Of a stretch of DNA of 64,000 bases, positions 47,352 through 56,160 are shown piece by piece. The DNA is from Blastococcus saxobsidens. Lineage in GTDB: Bacteria; Actinomycetota; Actinomycetes; Mycobacteriales; Geodermatophilaceae. How positions within the stretch are numbered: the stretch's first letter is position 1; each line of letters opens with the position of its first letter. The notes under the pieces are model-generated. The model worked only from the letters and a program-made list of their open reading frames with translations, was not told where the DNA came from and ran no database searches. The stretch is taken from contig NZ_POQT01000018.1 of the NCBI RefSeq assembly GCF_002938435.1, positions 19,412-83,411 of the forward strand, written 5' to 3'. Both the position numbers and the translations under genes were made by a program.

Positions 47352-47786
47352 TCAGACCCAGGCGGCGTCGGGGGCCATGCCGGCGTCGGTGGGGGCCAGC
47401 CGCAGGAAGCCGTCGCCGGGGCTGCCGGTCCAGCGCGAAGGGTCGGCCAGGACGGCTCGGGCGATGCCGGGGTCGTCCTCCACCCGGTAGCGGCCCTTGT
47501 GCCAGGCCCGCCACTCGGCGACGTTCTGCGGGCGCGGGGCGTCGTCCGGCGGGTCGGTGTAGAGCTCGAGCAGCCCGGCGTCGAACCAGGCGACCAGCTG
47601 GCGGGAGCACTCGGCCGGGTTCCAGGGGCCGTGCTCGTAGCCGCCGCGCCCGTCGGACAGGCCCAGCGGGACCTCCCAGAGCCAGTGCTCCTCGACGACG
47701 GCGAGGTACATCTGCTCGACGAACTCGGAGGGGCTGTCGCCGGCCGCGGGTTGACGGGCGGCGCCGGTACGCGCGGGTCCGGCCAT
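47352..47786 (-). CDS. Conserved-looking hypothetical protein
   Basis: A 144-residue protein that I do not recognise. Codon usage is normal. Notable segments: FVEQMYLAVVEEHWLWEVPLGL, WNPAECSRQLVAWFDAGLLELY, AEWRAWHKGRYRVEDDP. Trp-rich, soluble, no signal peptide. ATG 47786 chosen before a disordered 20-residue lead; it is convergent with the SDR gene, 6 nt away. Confidence 0.65.
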   Translation of the reverse strand: MAGPARTGAARQPAAGDSPSEFVEQMYLAVVEEHWLWEVPLGLSDGRGGYEHGPWNPAECSRQLVAWFDAGLLELYTDPPDDAPRPQNVAEWRAWHKGRYRVEDDPGIARAVLADPSRWTGSPGDGFLRLAPTDAGMAPDAAWV

Positions 47787-47868
47787 GGTGCCGAAGGCTG
47801 GCAGAGCGCGCCTGACCCGGCAACAGCAGCGGCCCGGCCCGGGCTCACCGGTGCGACGGTGCAGCGGG

Positions 47869-48090
47869 CGCGCCGGTGCACGGGCTGCCGATCTCGTCGA
47901 GGACGTCGACGCCGTCGAGCTCACCGCCCACCTCGCCCGTCCGGCACCCGGGCCGGGCGCGTGGGTGCGGGTCGACCAGCGGACGGTGTGGTGCGACGCG
48001 GACGTCGCGATCGACGACGTCGAGCTGCGGGCGGAGGACGGGGCGCTGGTCGCCCGCGGTCGGCAGACGCGGCGGCTGGTCGGCCCCTGA
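47869..48090 (+). pseudogene. Acyl-CoA thioesterase (hotdog fold), C-terminal remnant
   Basis: About 70 residues match the end of a double-hotdog thioesterase: VELTAHLARPAPGPGAWVRV, a strand with DADVAIDDVELRAEDGALV and ARGRQTRRLVGP. The upstream 200 residues expected for the family are missing and no RBS precedes the fragment. The open frame reaches back to 47785 but that part is not thioesterase-like. Probably a deletion remnant. Confidence 0.42.
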
Positions 48091-48147
48091 CCAGCGCGGC
48101 CGCGGGTACCTCCTGGTGGTCCCGGCGGCGCCTGTCCTAGTGTTCCC

Positions 48148-48161
48148 GTGACGTGCGTCAC
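48148..48161. promoter_or_regulatory. Palindromic operator candidate before the flavin monooxygenase
   Basis: GTGACG-TG-CGTCAC, perfect 6-bp arms, 66 nt upstream of ATG 48227. The position suits a repressor or activator of the monooxygenase gene; no regulator gene is adjacent. Confidence 0.45.
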
Positions 48162-48226
48162 GTGCCCTACCTGATCGCGCGCCCCCGTTTCTCGCGGACC
48201 TCTGCCCGTGCACGGAAGGGACCCCC

Positions 48227-50020
48227 ATGACCGCCAGCCCCAGGGACGCCGCAGAGACCGGTGCCACCGTCACCACCGACGTCCTGGTGGTGGGCTCCGG
48301 CCCCGCGGGGGCGGCTGCCGCGCTGTTCCTCGCCTCGTACGGCACGCCCACCCTGATGGTCACGAAGTACGGCCGGCTGTCCGACACCCCGCGTGCCCAC
48401 ATCACCAACCAGCGCACGATGGAGACGCTGCGTGACGTGGGGCTCGAGGCCCGCCTCATGCAGGAGGCGACGCCCTGGGAGCAGATGGGCAACACGACGT
48501 TCTGCACCAGCCTGGCCGGCGAGGAGCTGGGCCGGATCCCCTCGTGGGGCACCGACACCGTGCGGCACGCGGACTACGAGCTGCAGAGCCCGTGCACGAT
48601 GCTCGACGCCCCGCAGACGATCACCGAGCCGATCATGGTCCAGGCCGCGCAGGAGCGCGGCGCACGCGTCCGCTTCGACACCGAGTACGTCTCCCACGTC
48701 CAGGACGACGACGGCGTCACCACGACCGTGCGCGACCGGCTGACCGGTGCCGAGTACGCGATCCGGTCGAAGTACCTCGTCGGTGCCGACGGCGCCCGCA
48801 GCAAGGTCGCCGCCGACCTGGACCTGCCCTTCGAGGGCCCCGGCGCGGTCGCCGGCGCGCTGAGCATCGTCTTCGAGGCCGACCTGTCGCGGTTCGTCGC
48901 ACACCGCCCGTCGGTCCTCTACTGGATGCTGCAGCCGGGCGCGGAGAAGGAGGGCGTCGGGCTCGGGGTGCTCCGCATGATCAAGCCCTGGGGCGAGTGG
49001 ATGCTCATGTGGGGCTACGAGGTCGCGGCCGGCCCGCCGGAGCTCACCGACGACGTCGTCCGGGAGCTGGCGGTGAAGCTCGTCGGCACCGACGACTTCG
49101 AGATGCGGGTGAAGTCCCGCTCGCCGTGGACGGTCAACCACCACTTCGCGACGACGATCGCGCGGGGCCGGGTGTTCTGCGCCGGCGACGCCGTCCACCG
49201 CCACCCGCCGACGAACGGGCTGGGGTCCAACACCTCCATCCAGGACTCCTACAACCTGGCCTGGAAGCTCGCCCACGTCGTCGCCGGGACCGCGGATCCG
49301 TCGCTGCTGGACAGCTACGACGCCGAGCGGGCGCCGATCGCCCGCCAGATCGTCGAGCGGGCCAACCAGAGCATCGCCGACACCGGGCGGATCCTCAGCG
49401 CCCTGGACCTGGAGCACACCGAGGCCGACGCGCTCGAGCGCCAGCTGGCGCTGTGGAAGTCGCCCGGGCCGGAGGGGGAGAAGATCCGCGCCGCGCTGCG
49501 CGAGGCGATCGCCTACAAGGCCTACGAGTTCGACGCCCACGGCGTCGAGCACAACCAGCGCTACGCGTCCGCGGCGGTGGTCCCGGACGGGACGCCGATG
49601 CCGGAGTACCGCCGGGACCCGGAGCTGTACGCGCAGCCCACGACCTGGCCCGGCGCGAAGCTGCCGCACACCTGGGTGACCCGCGACGGCCACCGGGTCT
49701 CCACCCTCGACCTCGTCGGGCATGGCCGCTTCAGCGTCGTGACGGGCATCGGCGGGCAGGCGTGGCTGGACGCGGCACGCTCGCTCGGCGAGGAGTGGGG
49801 GCTGACGATCACGCCGGTCTCCATCGGTCCGGGCCAGGAGATCGAGGACCCGTACGGGACCTGGGCCGAGCTCCGGGAGATCGAGGACGGCGGCGTGCTG
49901 CTGCTGCGCCCGGACGTGTACGTCGCCGGGCGGCACGCGTCCGCGCCGTCGTCGCCGGAGCAGGCCGCCGACTGGCTCCGGCGGGCGCTGGGCGGTGTGC
50001 TGGGTCGCCCCGTCGGCTGA
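48227..50020 (+). CDS. FAD-dependent aromatic hydroxylase (phenol 2-monooxygenase/TfdB type)
   Basis: A 597-residue class A flavoprotein monooxygenase: GxGxxG in VLVVGSGPAGAAAALFLA, the DG motif in YLVGADGARSKVA, and the GD motif in VFCAGDAVHRHPPTNGLGSN. The C-terminal thioredoxin-like domain typical of phenol hydroxylases is present (LPHTWVTRDGHRVS onward). It would hydroxylate a phenolic ring with NAD(P)H and O2. ATG 48227; AAGGGACCCCC upstream. No ring-cleavage genes are adjacent, so the pathway is unclear. Confidence 0.9.
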   Translation: MTASPRDAAETGATVTTDVLVVGSGPAGAAAALFLASYGTPTLMVTKYGRLSDTPRAHITNQRTMETLRDVGLEARLMQEATPWEQMGNTTFCTSLAGEELGRIPSWGTDTVRHADYELQSPCTMLDAPQTITEPIMVQAAQERGARVRFDTEYVSHVQDDDGVTTTVRDRLTGAEYAIRSKYLVGADGARSKVAADLDLPFEGPGAVAGALSIVFEADLSRFVAHRPSVLYWMLQPGAEKEGVGLGVLRMIKPWGEWMLMWGYEVAAGPPELTDDVVRELAVKLVGTDDFEMRVKSRSPWTVNHHFATTIARGRVFCAGDAVHRHPPTNGLGSNTSIQDSYNLAWKLAHVVAGTADPSLLDSYDAERAPIARQIVERANQSIADTGRILSALDLEHTEADALERQLALWKSPGPEGEKIRAALREAIAYKAYEFDAHGVEHNQRYASAAVVPDGTPMPEYRRDPELYAQPTTWPGAKLPHTWVTRDGHRVSTLDLVGHGRFSVVTGIGGQAWLDAARSLGEEWGLTITPVSIGPGQEIEDPYGTWAELREIEDGGVLLLRPDVYVAGRHASAPSSPEQAADWLRRALGGVLGRPVG

Positions 50021-50027
50021 CGCTTCG

Positions 50028-50059
50028 GACGCCGGCCGGTCCCGTGGCCGGCCGGCGTC
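50028..50059. terminator. Bidirectional hairpin terminator
   Basis: GACGCCGGCCGG and CCGGCCGGCGTC, perfect 12-bp stem with an 8-nt loop, between the convergent monooxygenase and permease genes; its right edge touches the permease stop codon. Confidence 0.75.
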
Positions 50060-51614
50060 AGGTCGCCCGGCGGTCCTCTGCCGACGTCGTCGTCGCGGCC
50101 ACCTCGTCGCCGGGCACGTGGCCGAAGGTGGACCCGGCCGCGGGGTGCGGGCCCTCGCGCAGCAGCGACGCCTTCATCTCCGCCGGCGCCAGCGCCCGCG
50201 CGACGTGCCAGCCGACCACCGCGACGATCGTGCCGAGCGCGATCCCGCCCAGCGAGAAGTCCTCGCTGAACCGCAGCAGCGGGGCGTCGTTGCCCGAGTT
50301 GCCGACCGCGATGACGATCCCGGCGGCCAGCGGCACCAGGTTGATCGGGTTGGCGAAGTCGACGCGGTTCTCCTTCCAGATCTTCGCGCCGAGCAGGCCG
50401 ATCATCCCGTAGAGCACCACGGTGATCCCGCCCAGGACGCCACCCGGGATCGCGTTGATCAGCGCACCGAACTTCGGCACCAGACCCAGGCCGATCGCCA
50501 CGAGGGCGGCCACGTAGTACGCCGCCGTCGAGTACACCCGCGTCGCCGCCATGACGCCGATGTTCTCCGCGTACGTGGTGGTGGGGGAGCCGCCGACCGA
50601 GGTGGCCACGACGGTGGTGACGCCGTCGGCGAAGACGGCCCGGCCGATCATCGGGTCGAGGTCGCGGCGGGTCATCTCGGCCACCGCCTTCACGTGCCCG
50701 GCGTTCTCCGCGACGAGCGCGATCACGGCCGGCAGCACGAGCAGCGCGAAGTTCACCGAGAAGGTCGGGGTCGTGAACGACGGCAGCCCGAACCACGGGA
50801 CCTCGCTCACGGCGCTGAAGTCGACCCGGTCGTGGCTGAACGCGGTCGCGAGGCAGTACGGGCCCTCCTCGGTGCACGGGTTCCCGGCGGCGTCGCGCAG
50901 GTTCTGGCCCGGCAGCACGGAGGTGATCGGCCCGGCGGTCAGATCCAGCAGGACCGAGAACAGGTAGCCGAAGACCAGCCCCAGCAGGATGGAGATGCGG
51001 GCGAGGAAGCCGCGCAGCAGCAGCGCGGTGACGACCACGAAGGCCATGGTCGCCAGCGCCACCCACTGGTCCTGCAGCCAGTAGGTCGCCGTCGCCACCG
51101 GGGCGAGGTTGAAGCCGATGAGCATGACCACCGCGCCGGTGACCGCCGGCGGGAGCACCCGGTTCACCAGGCGCACCCCGGCCAGGTGGACGAGCACGCC
51201 GGCCAGCGCCAGGACGACGCCGGACACCAGCAGCGCCCCCAGCACGTCGGACGTCGTCCCGCCCGCGGCCCGGACGGCGACGACGCCGCCCACGAAGGAC
51301 GCCGAGCTGCCCAGGTAGCTGGGCACCCTCCCCTGCACGACCAGCAGGAAGATGATCGTCGCGAACCCGCTCATCATGATCGCGAGGTTGGCGTCCAGGC
51401 CCATGAGCAGCGGGAAGACGAACGTCGCCCCGAACATGGCGACGACGTGCTGCGCGCCGATGCCCACCGTGCGGGGCCAGGACAGCCGCTCGTCCGGCGC
51501 CACCGCCTCGCCCAGCGGCGGGGCCTTCCCGTCCCCGTGCAGCTTCCAGCCCAACGCCACCGGTGCCCCCTCGACCTGCGCCTCCGCCCGCGACCGCTCC
51601 CGGGCGACGCGCAT
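50058..51614 (-). CDS. NCS2-family uracil/xanthine permease
   Basis: A 518-residue nucleobase:cation symporter-2 with about 14 membrane helices. LGAQHVVAM-type entry (VGIGAQHVVAMFGATFVFPLLMG), GGSPTTTYAENIGVMAATRV (the QEP-region equivalent) and NSGNDAPLLRF are family features. The YAENIGV segment favours uracil (UraA-like) over xanthine. Start ATG/GTG at 51614. A purine or pyrimidine salvage role fits, though the nearby salvage pair at 1-3 kb is broken. Confidence 0.9.
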   Translation of the reverse strand: MRVARERSRAEAQVEGAPVALGWKLHGDGKAPPLGEAVAPDERLSWPRTVGIGAQHVVAMFGATFVFPLLMGLDANLAIMMSGFATIIFLLVVQGRVPSYLGSSASFVGGVVAVRAAGGTTSDVLGALLVSGVVLALAGVLVHLAGVRLVNRVLPPAVTGAVVMLIGFNLAPVATATYWLQDQWVALATMAFVVVTALLLRGFLARISILLGLVFGYLFSVLLDLTAGPITSVLPGQNLRDAAGNPCTEEGPYCLATAFSHDRVDFSAVSEVPWFGLPSFTTPTFSVNFALLVLPAVIALVAENAGHVKAVAEMTRRDLDPMIGRAVFADGVTTVVATSVGGSPTTTYAENIGVMAATRVYSTAAYYVAALVAIGLGLVPKFGALINAIPGGVLGGITVVLYGMIGLLGAKIWKENRVDFANPINLVPLAAGIVIAVGNSGNDAPLLRFSEDFSLGGIALGTIVAVVGWHVARALAPAEMKASLLREGPHPAAGSTFGHVPGDEVAATTTSAEDRRAT

Positions 51615-51687
51615 CGTCCCACCGACCGGCGGGCGGTCCGGTCGGGGGCGTGCACCGGCCGAGCGCGAGAGCTTCCGGGGGAGACGC

Positions 51688-52443
51688 TCAGGCGGGGCCG
51701 CAGGTCAGCAGGTGGTCCAGCGCCGCGGCCACCTCGTCGACGTCGTCCAGCGCGTCCACGAACGGCACCCGCAGGTCGTAGCAGCCCTGCCGGCCCTGCA
51801 CGCGGAAGCGGACGCCGAAGCGGTCCAGCCCCAGGATCCGGACGTCGTCGTGCCGGCCGGCCCACCGCTGCACCCGTCCGCGCAACCGGCTCAGCGGCTC
51901 GCGCTGCGTGGCGAGCAGCTCGGGCTCGGCCGAGGTCACGACGTCTGGCCGCGCGTCGCGGAAGGCGTCGGGGTCGACGTCGGAGACCGTGCCCGATTCC
52001 TCGAGCACCACCTCGGCGAGGTCCAGCCGCACCAGGACGGCGGAGAGCCCCACCTCGAACAGGGCGTCGGCGGGCGAGGTCTCCGCGAAGTCCAGCAGCA
52101 GCCGCGGGACGTCGGCCTCGGGGACCGCCGTCACCCAGCCGGTCATGTGCACGAGCCCGCGGACGGGGTGCCGGAGCGGCAGCGGCGCACGCTCGGTCAC
52201 CACGAGCCGGGCCGGGACGTCGCCCAGCGGGGACCCGCGCAGCGCTGCGACCGCGCCGCCGTCGGCCGGGACGACGAGCAGCACGTCGCCGTCGGTGGTG
52301 GTCGTCGACGCCCGCACAGGGCAGGCGCCGACGCCGCTGACGTGCAGGGCCGCCGCGGAACGCGTGGCCACGGTGCGGGCGCGCTCGGCCGCCGGCGGCT
52401 GCCGGTCGACGGCTGCGGACGGGTGGGTCGGACCGGCCGTCAT
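51688..52443 (-). CDS. DUF2470 domain protein, probably iron-regulated
   Basis: A 251-residue protein related to the heme-utilisation HugZ/pyridoxamine-oxidase-like fold with a C-terminal DUF2470 domain (VDPDAFRDARPDVVTSAEPELLATQ, then GLDRFGVRFRVQGRQGCYDLRVPF). DUF2470 proteins in actinobacteria often lie in iron or siderophore loci. ATG 52443. A strong IdeR-type box (52474-52492) covers a TAGGCT -10 hexamer on its strand, so it should be repressed when iron is plentiful. Biochemical role unknown. Confidence 0.8.
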   Translation of the reverse strand: MTAGPTHPSAAVDRQPPAAERARTVATRSAAALHVSGVGACPVRASTTTTDGDVLLVVPADGGAVAALRGSPLGDVPARLVVTERAPLPLRHPVRGLVHMTGWVTAVPEADVPRLLLDFAETSPADALFEVGLSAVLVRLDLAEVVLEESGTVSDVDPDAFRDARPDVVTSAEPELLATQREPLSRLRGRVQRWAGRHDDVRILGLDRFGVRFRVQGRQGCYDLRVPFVDALDDVDEVAAALDHLLTCGPA

Positions 52444-52473
52444 GGACCACCTCGGGATGCTCGGAGCGAGTAG

Positions 52474-52492
52474 TAAGGTGAGCCTAACCAAA
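52474..52492. promoter_or_regulatory. IdeR/DtxR iron box between DUF2470 and rpsD
   Basis: TAAGGTGAGCCTAACCAAA matches 16 of 19 positions of the mycobacterial IdeR consensus TTAGGTTAGSCTAACCTAA. It overlaps a minus-strand TAGGCT -10 hexamer for DUF2470 and ends 11 nt before the rpsD GTG. Confidence 0.78.
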
Positions 52493-52503
52493 CTGGAGGT
52501 CTC

Positions 52504-53106
52504 GTGAACACTCCCCGTCCCAAGGTCCGGCTCAGTCGCGCGCTGGGCATCCCGCTCACGCCGAAGTGCGTCCAGTACTTCGAGCGCCGTCCCTACCCGC
52601 CGGGTGAGCACGGCCGCAAGCGCCGCAAGGACAGCGACTACTCCACCCGGCTCAAGGAGAAGCAGCGGCTGCGCGCCCAGTACGACATCAGCGAGACGCA
52701 GCTGCGGGCCGCCTTCGACCGCGCCAGGCGCACCGGCGGGAAGACCGGCGAGGCGCTGATCCAGGACCTGGAGTCGCGGCTGGACGCCACCGTCCTGCGC
52801 GCCGGGTTCGCCCGCACCATCTACCAGGCCCGCCAGTTCGTGACCCACCAGCACGTGCTCGTGAACGGCAAGCGCGTCGACCGCCCCTCCTACCGGCTCA
52901 GGCCCGGCGACTTCGTCCAGATCGCGGAGAAGTCGCGGACGAAGGAGCCGTTCGTCGTCGCCGCCTCCGGGGCGCACGCCGAGCCGCCGACGTACCTCGA
53001 GGTACGGCTGGCCGATCTGGTGGCCCGCTACGAGCGGACGCCGGCCCGCGAGGAGGTCCCGGTCGTCTGCGAGGAGCAGCTGGTCGTGGAGTACTACTCC
53101 CGCTGA
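52504..53106 (+). CDS. rpsD: 30S ribosomal protein S4
   Basis: A 200-residue S4: VRLSRALGIPLTPKCVQYFERRPYPPGEHG at the N-terminus and the S4 RNA-binding domain (LESRLDATVLRAGFARTIYQARQFVTHQHVLVNGKRV). The zinc-type CxxC pattern is absent, as in other actinobacterial S4. GTG 52504 follows GGAGGTCTC. It stands alone, away from the alpha operon, as is usual in actinobacteria. It nucleates 30S assembly. Its leader carries the IdeR box, which is unusual. Confidence 0.96.
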   Translation: MNTPRPKVRLSRALGIPLTPKCVQYFERRPYPPGEHGRKRRKDSDYSTRLKEKQRLRAQYDISETQLRAAFDRARRTGGKTGEALIQDLESRLDATVLRAGFARTIYQARQFVTHQHVLVNGKRVDRPSYRLRPGDFVQIAEKSRTKEPFVVAASGAHAEPPTYLEVRLADLVARYERTPAREEVPVVCEEQLVVEYYSR

Positions 53107-53195
53107 CGCCGCCCAGGCAATCGATCGGTGGTGTCCAATGCAGCTGCGCCACTCCGGGGTGGCAGGATCGACCCGGGCGATCCGGAGGGCCGCCA

Positions 53196-54971
53196 TTGGC
53201 GGCCCGCTCGGGGCGGTGGGGGAGGACGACGCTGGACAGGCATCTCGAGGAGCTGATCACCGGCGCTCCCCGGACCGAGCTGCAGCGGATGGTCCTCGAG
53301 CACGACTGGTCCCGGACTCCTCTCGGACCCCAGGAGGAATGGTCGCCGACGCTGAGCGCGGCGGTCAGCACGGCGCTCAACAGCCGTTTCCCCTTCCTGC
53401 TCATGTGGGGCCCCGAGCTCGTCATGGTCTACAACGACGACTACGCCCCGATGCTCGGCGCCCGGCACCCCGAGGCGCTGGGCCGGCCGGCACCTGAGGT
53501 CTGGGCCGACATCTGGGCCGACCTCGAGGCGATGGTGGCCGAGGTGATGGGCGGGCGGGCCACCTACTCCGAGGACCTGCCGCTGGTCATGCACCGCCAC
53601 GGCTTCGAGGAGGAGACCTACTTCTCCTTCTCCTTCAGCCCGGTCGTCGAGCCGGGCGGCCGCGTGGTGGGGCTGCTCGACACAGTCGTCGAGACCACCC
53701 ACCGCGTGCTCGCCGCGCGTCGGCTCAGCGTGCTGCAGCGGCTCGGCAGCCTGCCGCGCGCCTCCCACGGGGACACCGCCGAGGCGGTCGCCACGGCCCT
53801 CGGGGTGCTGGCCGATGCCGGCGCCGACTGCCCCCTGGGGCTGGTCTACCTCGTGGACGGCGACGACGACACCCCGCGCCTGGTCGCCGGCCACGGCGTG
53901 GCCGTGGAGGAAGAGCTGGCCACGGACGTGCTCGCCGAGCGAGTCCGCTGGGCGGTGGCCACGGGCCGGCCCCAGACGGTCACCGGGCTGTCCACCCTGC
54001 TGCCCGGCCTGTCCTCGTCGGCCGGGCCGGCCGGACGGTCCGACGTCGACACCGCGGTGGTGCTCCCGCTGACCGCGGCCGGCGCCGAGCAGCCGATCGG
54101 CGCCCTGGTGCTGGGCGCCAGCCCTCGCCTGCCGCTCGACGAGGACTACCGCATCTTCATGGCGCTGGCTGCCGGGCAGGTCGCCGCCACGGTGGCCGAC
54201 GCCCAGGCGGTCGCGGCCGAACGGCGCCGCGCGGAGGAGCGCGCCCGCTCGGACCAGGCGCGGGCGCAGTTCTTCACCGACGTCGCCGTCACCCTGCAGC
54301 GGGCCGTGCTCGGCCCCACCGTCCTGCCCGGGGGGTTCGCCGTCCACTACGAGCCGGCGACCGGGACGCTGGAGGTGGGCGGCGACTGGTACGACGTCGT
54401 CGAGCTGTCCGACGGCGCGTACGGCGTGGTCGTCGGGGACGTGGTCGGCCGTGGCCTGGCCGCCGCGGCGGTGATGGGTCAGCTGCGCAGCGCCGGTCGC
54501 GCGCTGCTGCTGGAGAGCCGGTCCCCCGGGCACGTGCTCTCGGCGCTGGACGGATTCGCCGCGCTCATCCCGGGCGCGGCGGTGAGCACCGTCTTCTGCG
54601 CGATCATCGACCCCTTCACGGGCCGGCTCCGCTACAGCAGCGCCGGGCACCCGCCCGCCGTCCTCGTGGATGTCGACGGTGGCGTCCGGCTGCTGGAGGA
54701 GGGGAGCGCCCTCCCGCTGGCCGTCGCGCACCGGGGGGAGCGCCCCGAGTCCGAGGTGCTGCTGCCCCCCGGCTCGACCCTCCTGCTCTACACCGACGGT
54801 CTGGTCGAGCGGCGGGACGAGGCCCTGGACGAGGGGATCGGCCGCGCAGCCGACGCGCTCGTCGAGGGCCAGCACCTCGGCCCCGCAGAACTCAGCGCGC
54901 TGCTCACCGAGCGGCTGCTCGGCGACGCCCCGGACGACGACGTCGCCTTCGTCCTCTACCGCTGCGGCTGA
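53196..54971 (+). CDS. PAS-GAF-PP2C (SpoIIE) serine phosphatase
   Basis: A 591-residue phosphatase. TTG 53196 follows GGAGGG by 7 nt. Domains: PAS-like (about 30-165; FPFLLMWGPELVMVYNDDYAPMLG), GAF (about 175-340), coiled linker, and PP2C (about 365-590) with GGDWYDVVE, VVGDVVGRG, SSAGHPPAVLV and LLYTDGLVERRDE. The N-terminal HDWSRTPLGPQEEW motif is common in actinobacterial sensor phosphatases. Its output should be dephosphorylation of a STAS antagonist. It faces another PP2C gene 15 nt away. Confidence 0.9.
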   Translation: MAARSGRWGRTTLDRHLEELITGAPRTELQRMVLEHDWSRTPLGPQEEWSPTLSAAVSTALNSRFPFLLMWGPELVMVYNDDYAPMLGARHPEALGRPAPEVWADIWADLEAMVAEVMGGRATYSEDLPLVMHRHGFEEETYFSFSFSPVVEPGGRVVGLLDTVVETTHRVLAARRLSVLQRLGSLPRASHGDTAEAVATALGVLADAGADCPLGLVYLVDGDDDTPRLVAGHGVAVEEELATDVLAERVRWAVATGRPQTVTGLSTLLPGLSSSAGPAGRSDVDTAVVLPLTAAGAEQPIGALVLGASPRLPLDEDYRIFMALAAGQVAATVADAQAVAAERRRAEERARSDQARAQFFTDVAVTLQRAVLGPTVLPGGFAVHYEPATGTLEVGGDWYDVVELSDGAYGVVVGDVVGRGLAAAAVMGQLRSAGRALLLESRSPGHVLSALDGFAALIPGAAVSTVFCAIIDPFTGRLRYSSAGHPPAVLVDVDGGVRLLEEGSALPLAVAHRGERPESEVLLPPGSTLLLYTDGLVERRDEALDEGIGRAADALVEGQHLGPAELSALLTERLLGDAPDDDVAFVLYRCG

Positions 54972-54986
54972 CCGCCCCGCGAGGGG

Positions 54987-56075
54987 TCAGCGCGGGTTGC
55001 GGATCGCGAGCAGGGCGATGTCGTCGTCGCCGCGCGAACCGAGGGCCCCCAGCAGCCCGTCGCAGACCCGGTCGACCTGCTCGCCGCCGATGCGGGACAG
55101 CGCCCGCAGCAACCAGGCGGTGCCGTCGTCGAGGGTCATCCCGCGCCGCTCGACCAGGCCGTCGGTGTAGAGCATCAGCAGGTCGCCCCGGCGCAGCACG
55201 GTCTCGTGCTCGGTGCGCGGGCTGCCCGCCGACATCGCGCCGAGCAGCCGGTCGGGGGTGCGCTCCAGCAGTTCGGCCCCGCCGTCGGCGTGCACCAGGA
55301 TCGGTGGCGGGTGGCCGGCGTTGGACCAGCGCAGCGGCACGTCGGCCGCGCCACCCCGCACGTCGACCGTGACGGCGGTGACCGTCAGCAGCGTGTCCAG
55401 GCTCAGCCCGGCGAGCACGCAGTCCAGCGCGGTCAGCAGCTCGGCGGGGGAGGTGTGGCCCGAGCCGGCCAGGGCCCGCAGCATCCCGCGGGTCTGCGCC
55501 ATGGTCGCCGCAGCCGGGGCGTCGTGGCCGGCGACGTCGCCGATGACGAGCATGGTGCGGCCGTCCGGGAGGGGAAAGGCGTCGTACCAGTCACCGCCCA
55601 CCTGGGCGCCCTGGTCACCGGGCAGGTAACGCGCGGCGACCTCCAGGCCCGGGACCTGCGGCGCGGCACCCAGCAGGGCCCGCTGCAGGCTCTCGCTGGT
55701 CCGGACCACCGCGCGGGTCGCCGCGGCCTCTGCGCCGAGCCGGGTGACCTGCCGCTCACGCCTCAGGCGGAGCTCGCAGCTGGTGACGGCCAGCACCCCG
55801 GCGAGCACCAGTGCGAGCAGCCGCACGGACTGGGCCACCGCCGTCTCGAAGGTGTACTGCTGCTCGTAGAGGCCGAGCAGCGTGCCCACGATGAAGGCGG
55901 CCGCGCTGTAGGCGACCGTGGTCTGCCGGCTCAGCGAGGTGGCGGCGACCAACGGGGCGATGACGGCGAGTCCCAGCACCACCTGACCGCGACCGCTGAC
56001 CACCTCCGCCAGCACGACCAGGACGAGGGCGGCAGCGGGCAGCGCCGCGTTGACGCGCCCCCAGCCGTTCACCAC
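54987..56075 (-). CDS. Membrane PP2C (SpoIIE) serine phosphatase
   Basis: A 362-residue protein: four to five hydrophobic helices in the first 105 residues (LPAAALVLVVLAEVV, VVLGLAVIAPLVAATSL, LLALVLAGVLAVTSCEL), a coiled linker, then PP2C/SpoIIE (about 125-360) with GGDWYDAFPLPDG, VIGDVAGHD, SNAGHPPPILV and MLYTDGLVERR. Metal-binding Asp residues are intact. It probably reports a membrane signal to a partner-switching module. Start GTG 56075. Confidence 0.9.
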   Translation of the reverse strand: MVNGWGRVNAALPAAALVLVVLAEVVSGRGQVVLGLAVIAPLVAATSLSRQTTVAYSAAAFIVGTLLGLYEQQYTFETAVAQSVRLLALVLAGVLAVTSCELRLRRERQVTRLGAEAAATRAVVRTSESLQRALLGAAPQVPGLEVAARYLPGDQGAQVGGDWYDAFPLPDGRTMLVIGDVAGHDAPAAATMAQTRGMLRALAGSGHTSPAELLTALDCVLAGLSLDTLLTVTAVTVDVRGGAADVPLRWSNAGHPPPILVHADGGAELLERTPDRLLGAMSAGSPRTEHETVLRRGDLLMLYTDGLVERRGMTLDDGTAWLLRALSRIGGEQVDRVCDGLLGALGSRGDDDIALLAIRNPR

Positions 56076-56160
56076 GTCCCCCTCGTGCGGTCCTGACCTG
56101 CGGCTCCGTGTCGAACCGCGATCAACCTAGAGCACGGCGCCGACGACTCCGGCGCGTCCG

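Noticed and set aside
52504..53106. rpsD as a zinc-starvation paralogue of S4
   Set aside because: Actinobacterial S4 normally lacks the zinc motif and is encoded outside the alpha operon; only the adjacent iron box is unusual.
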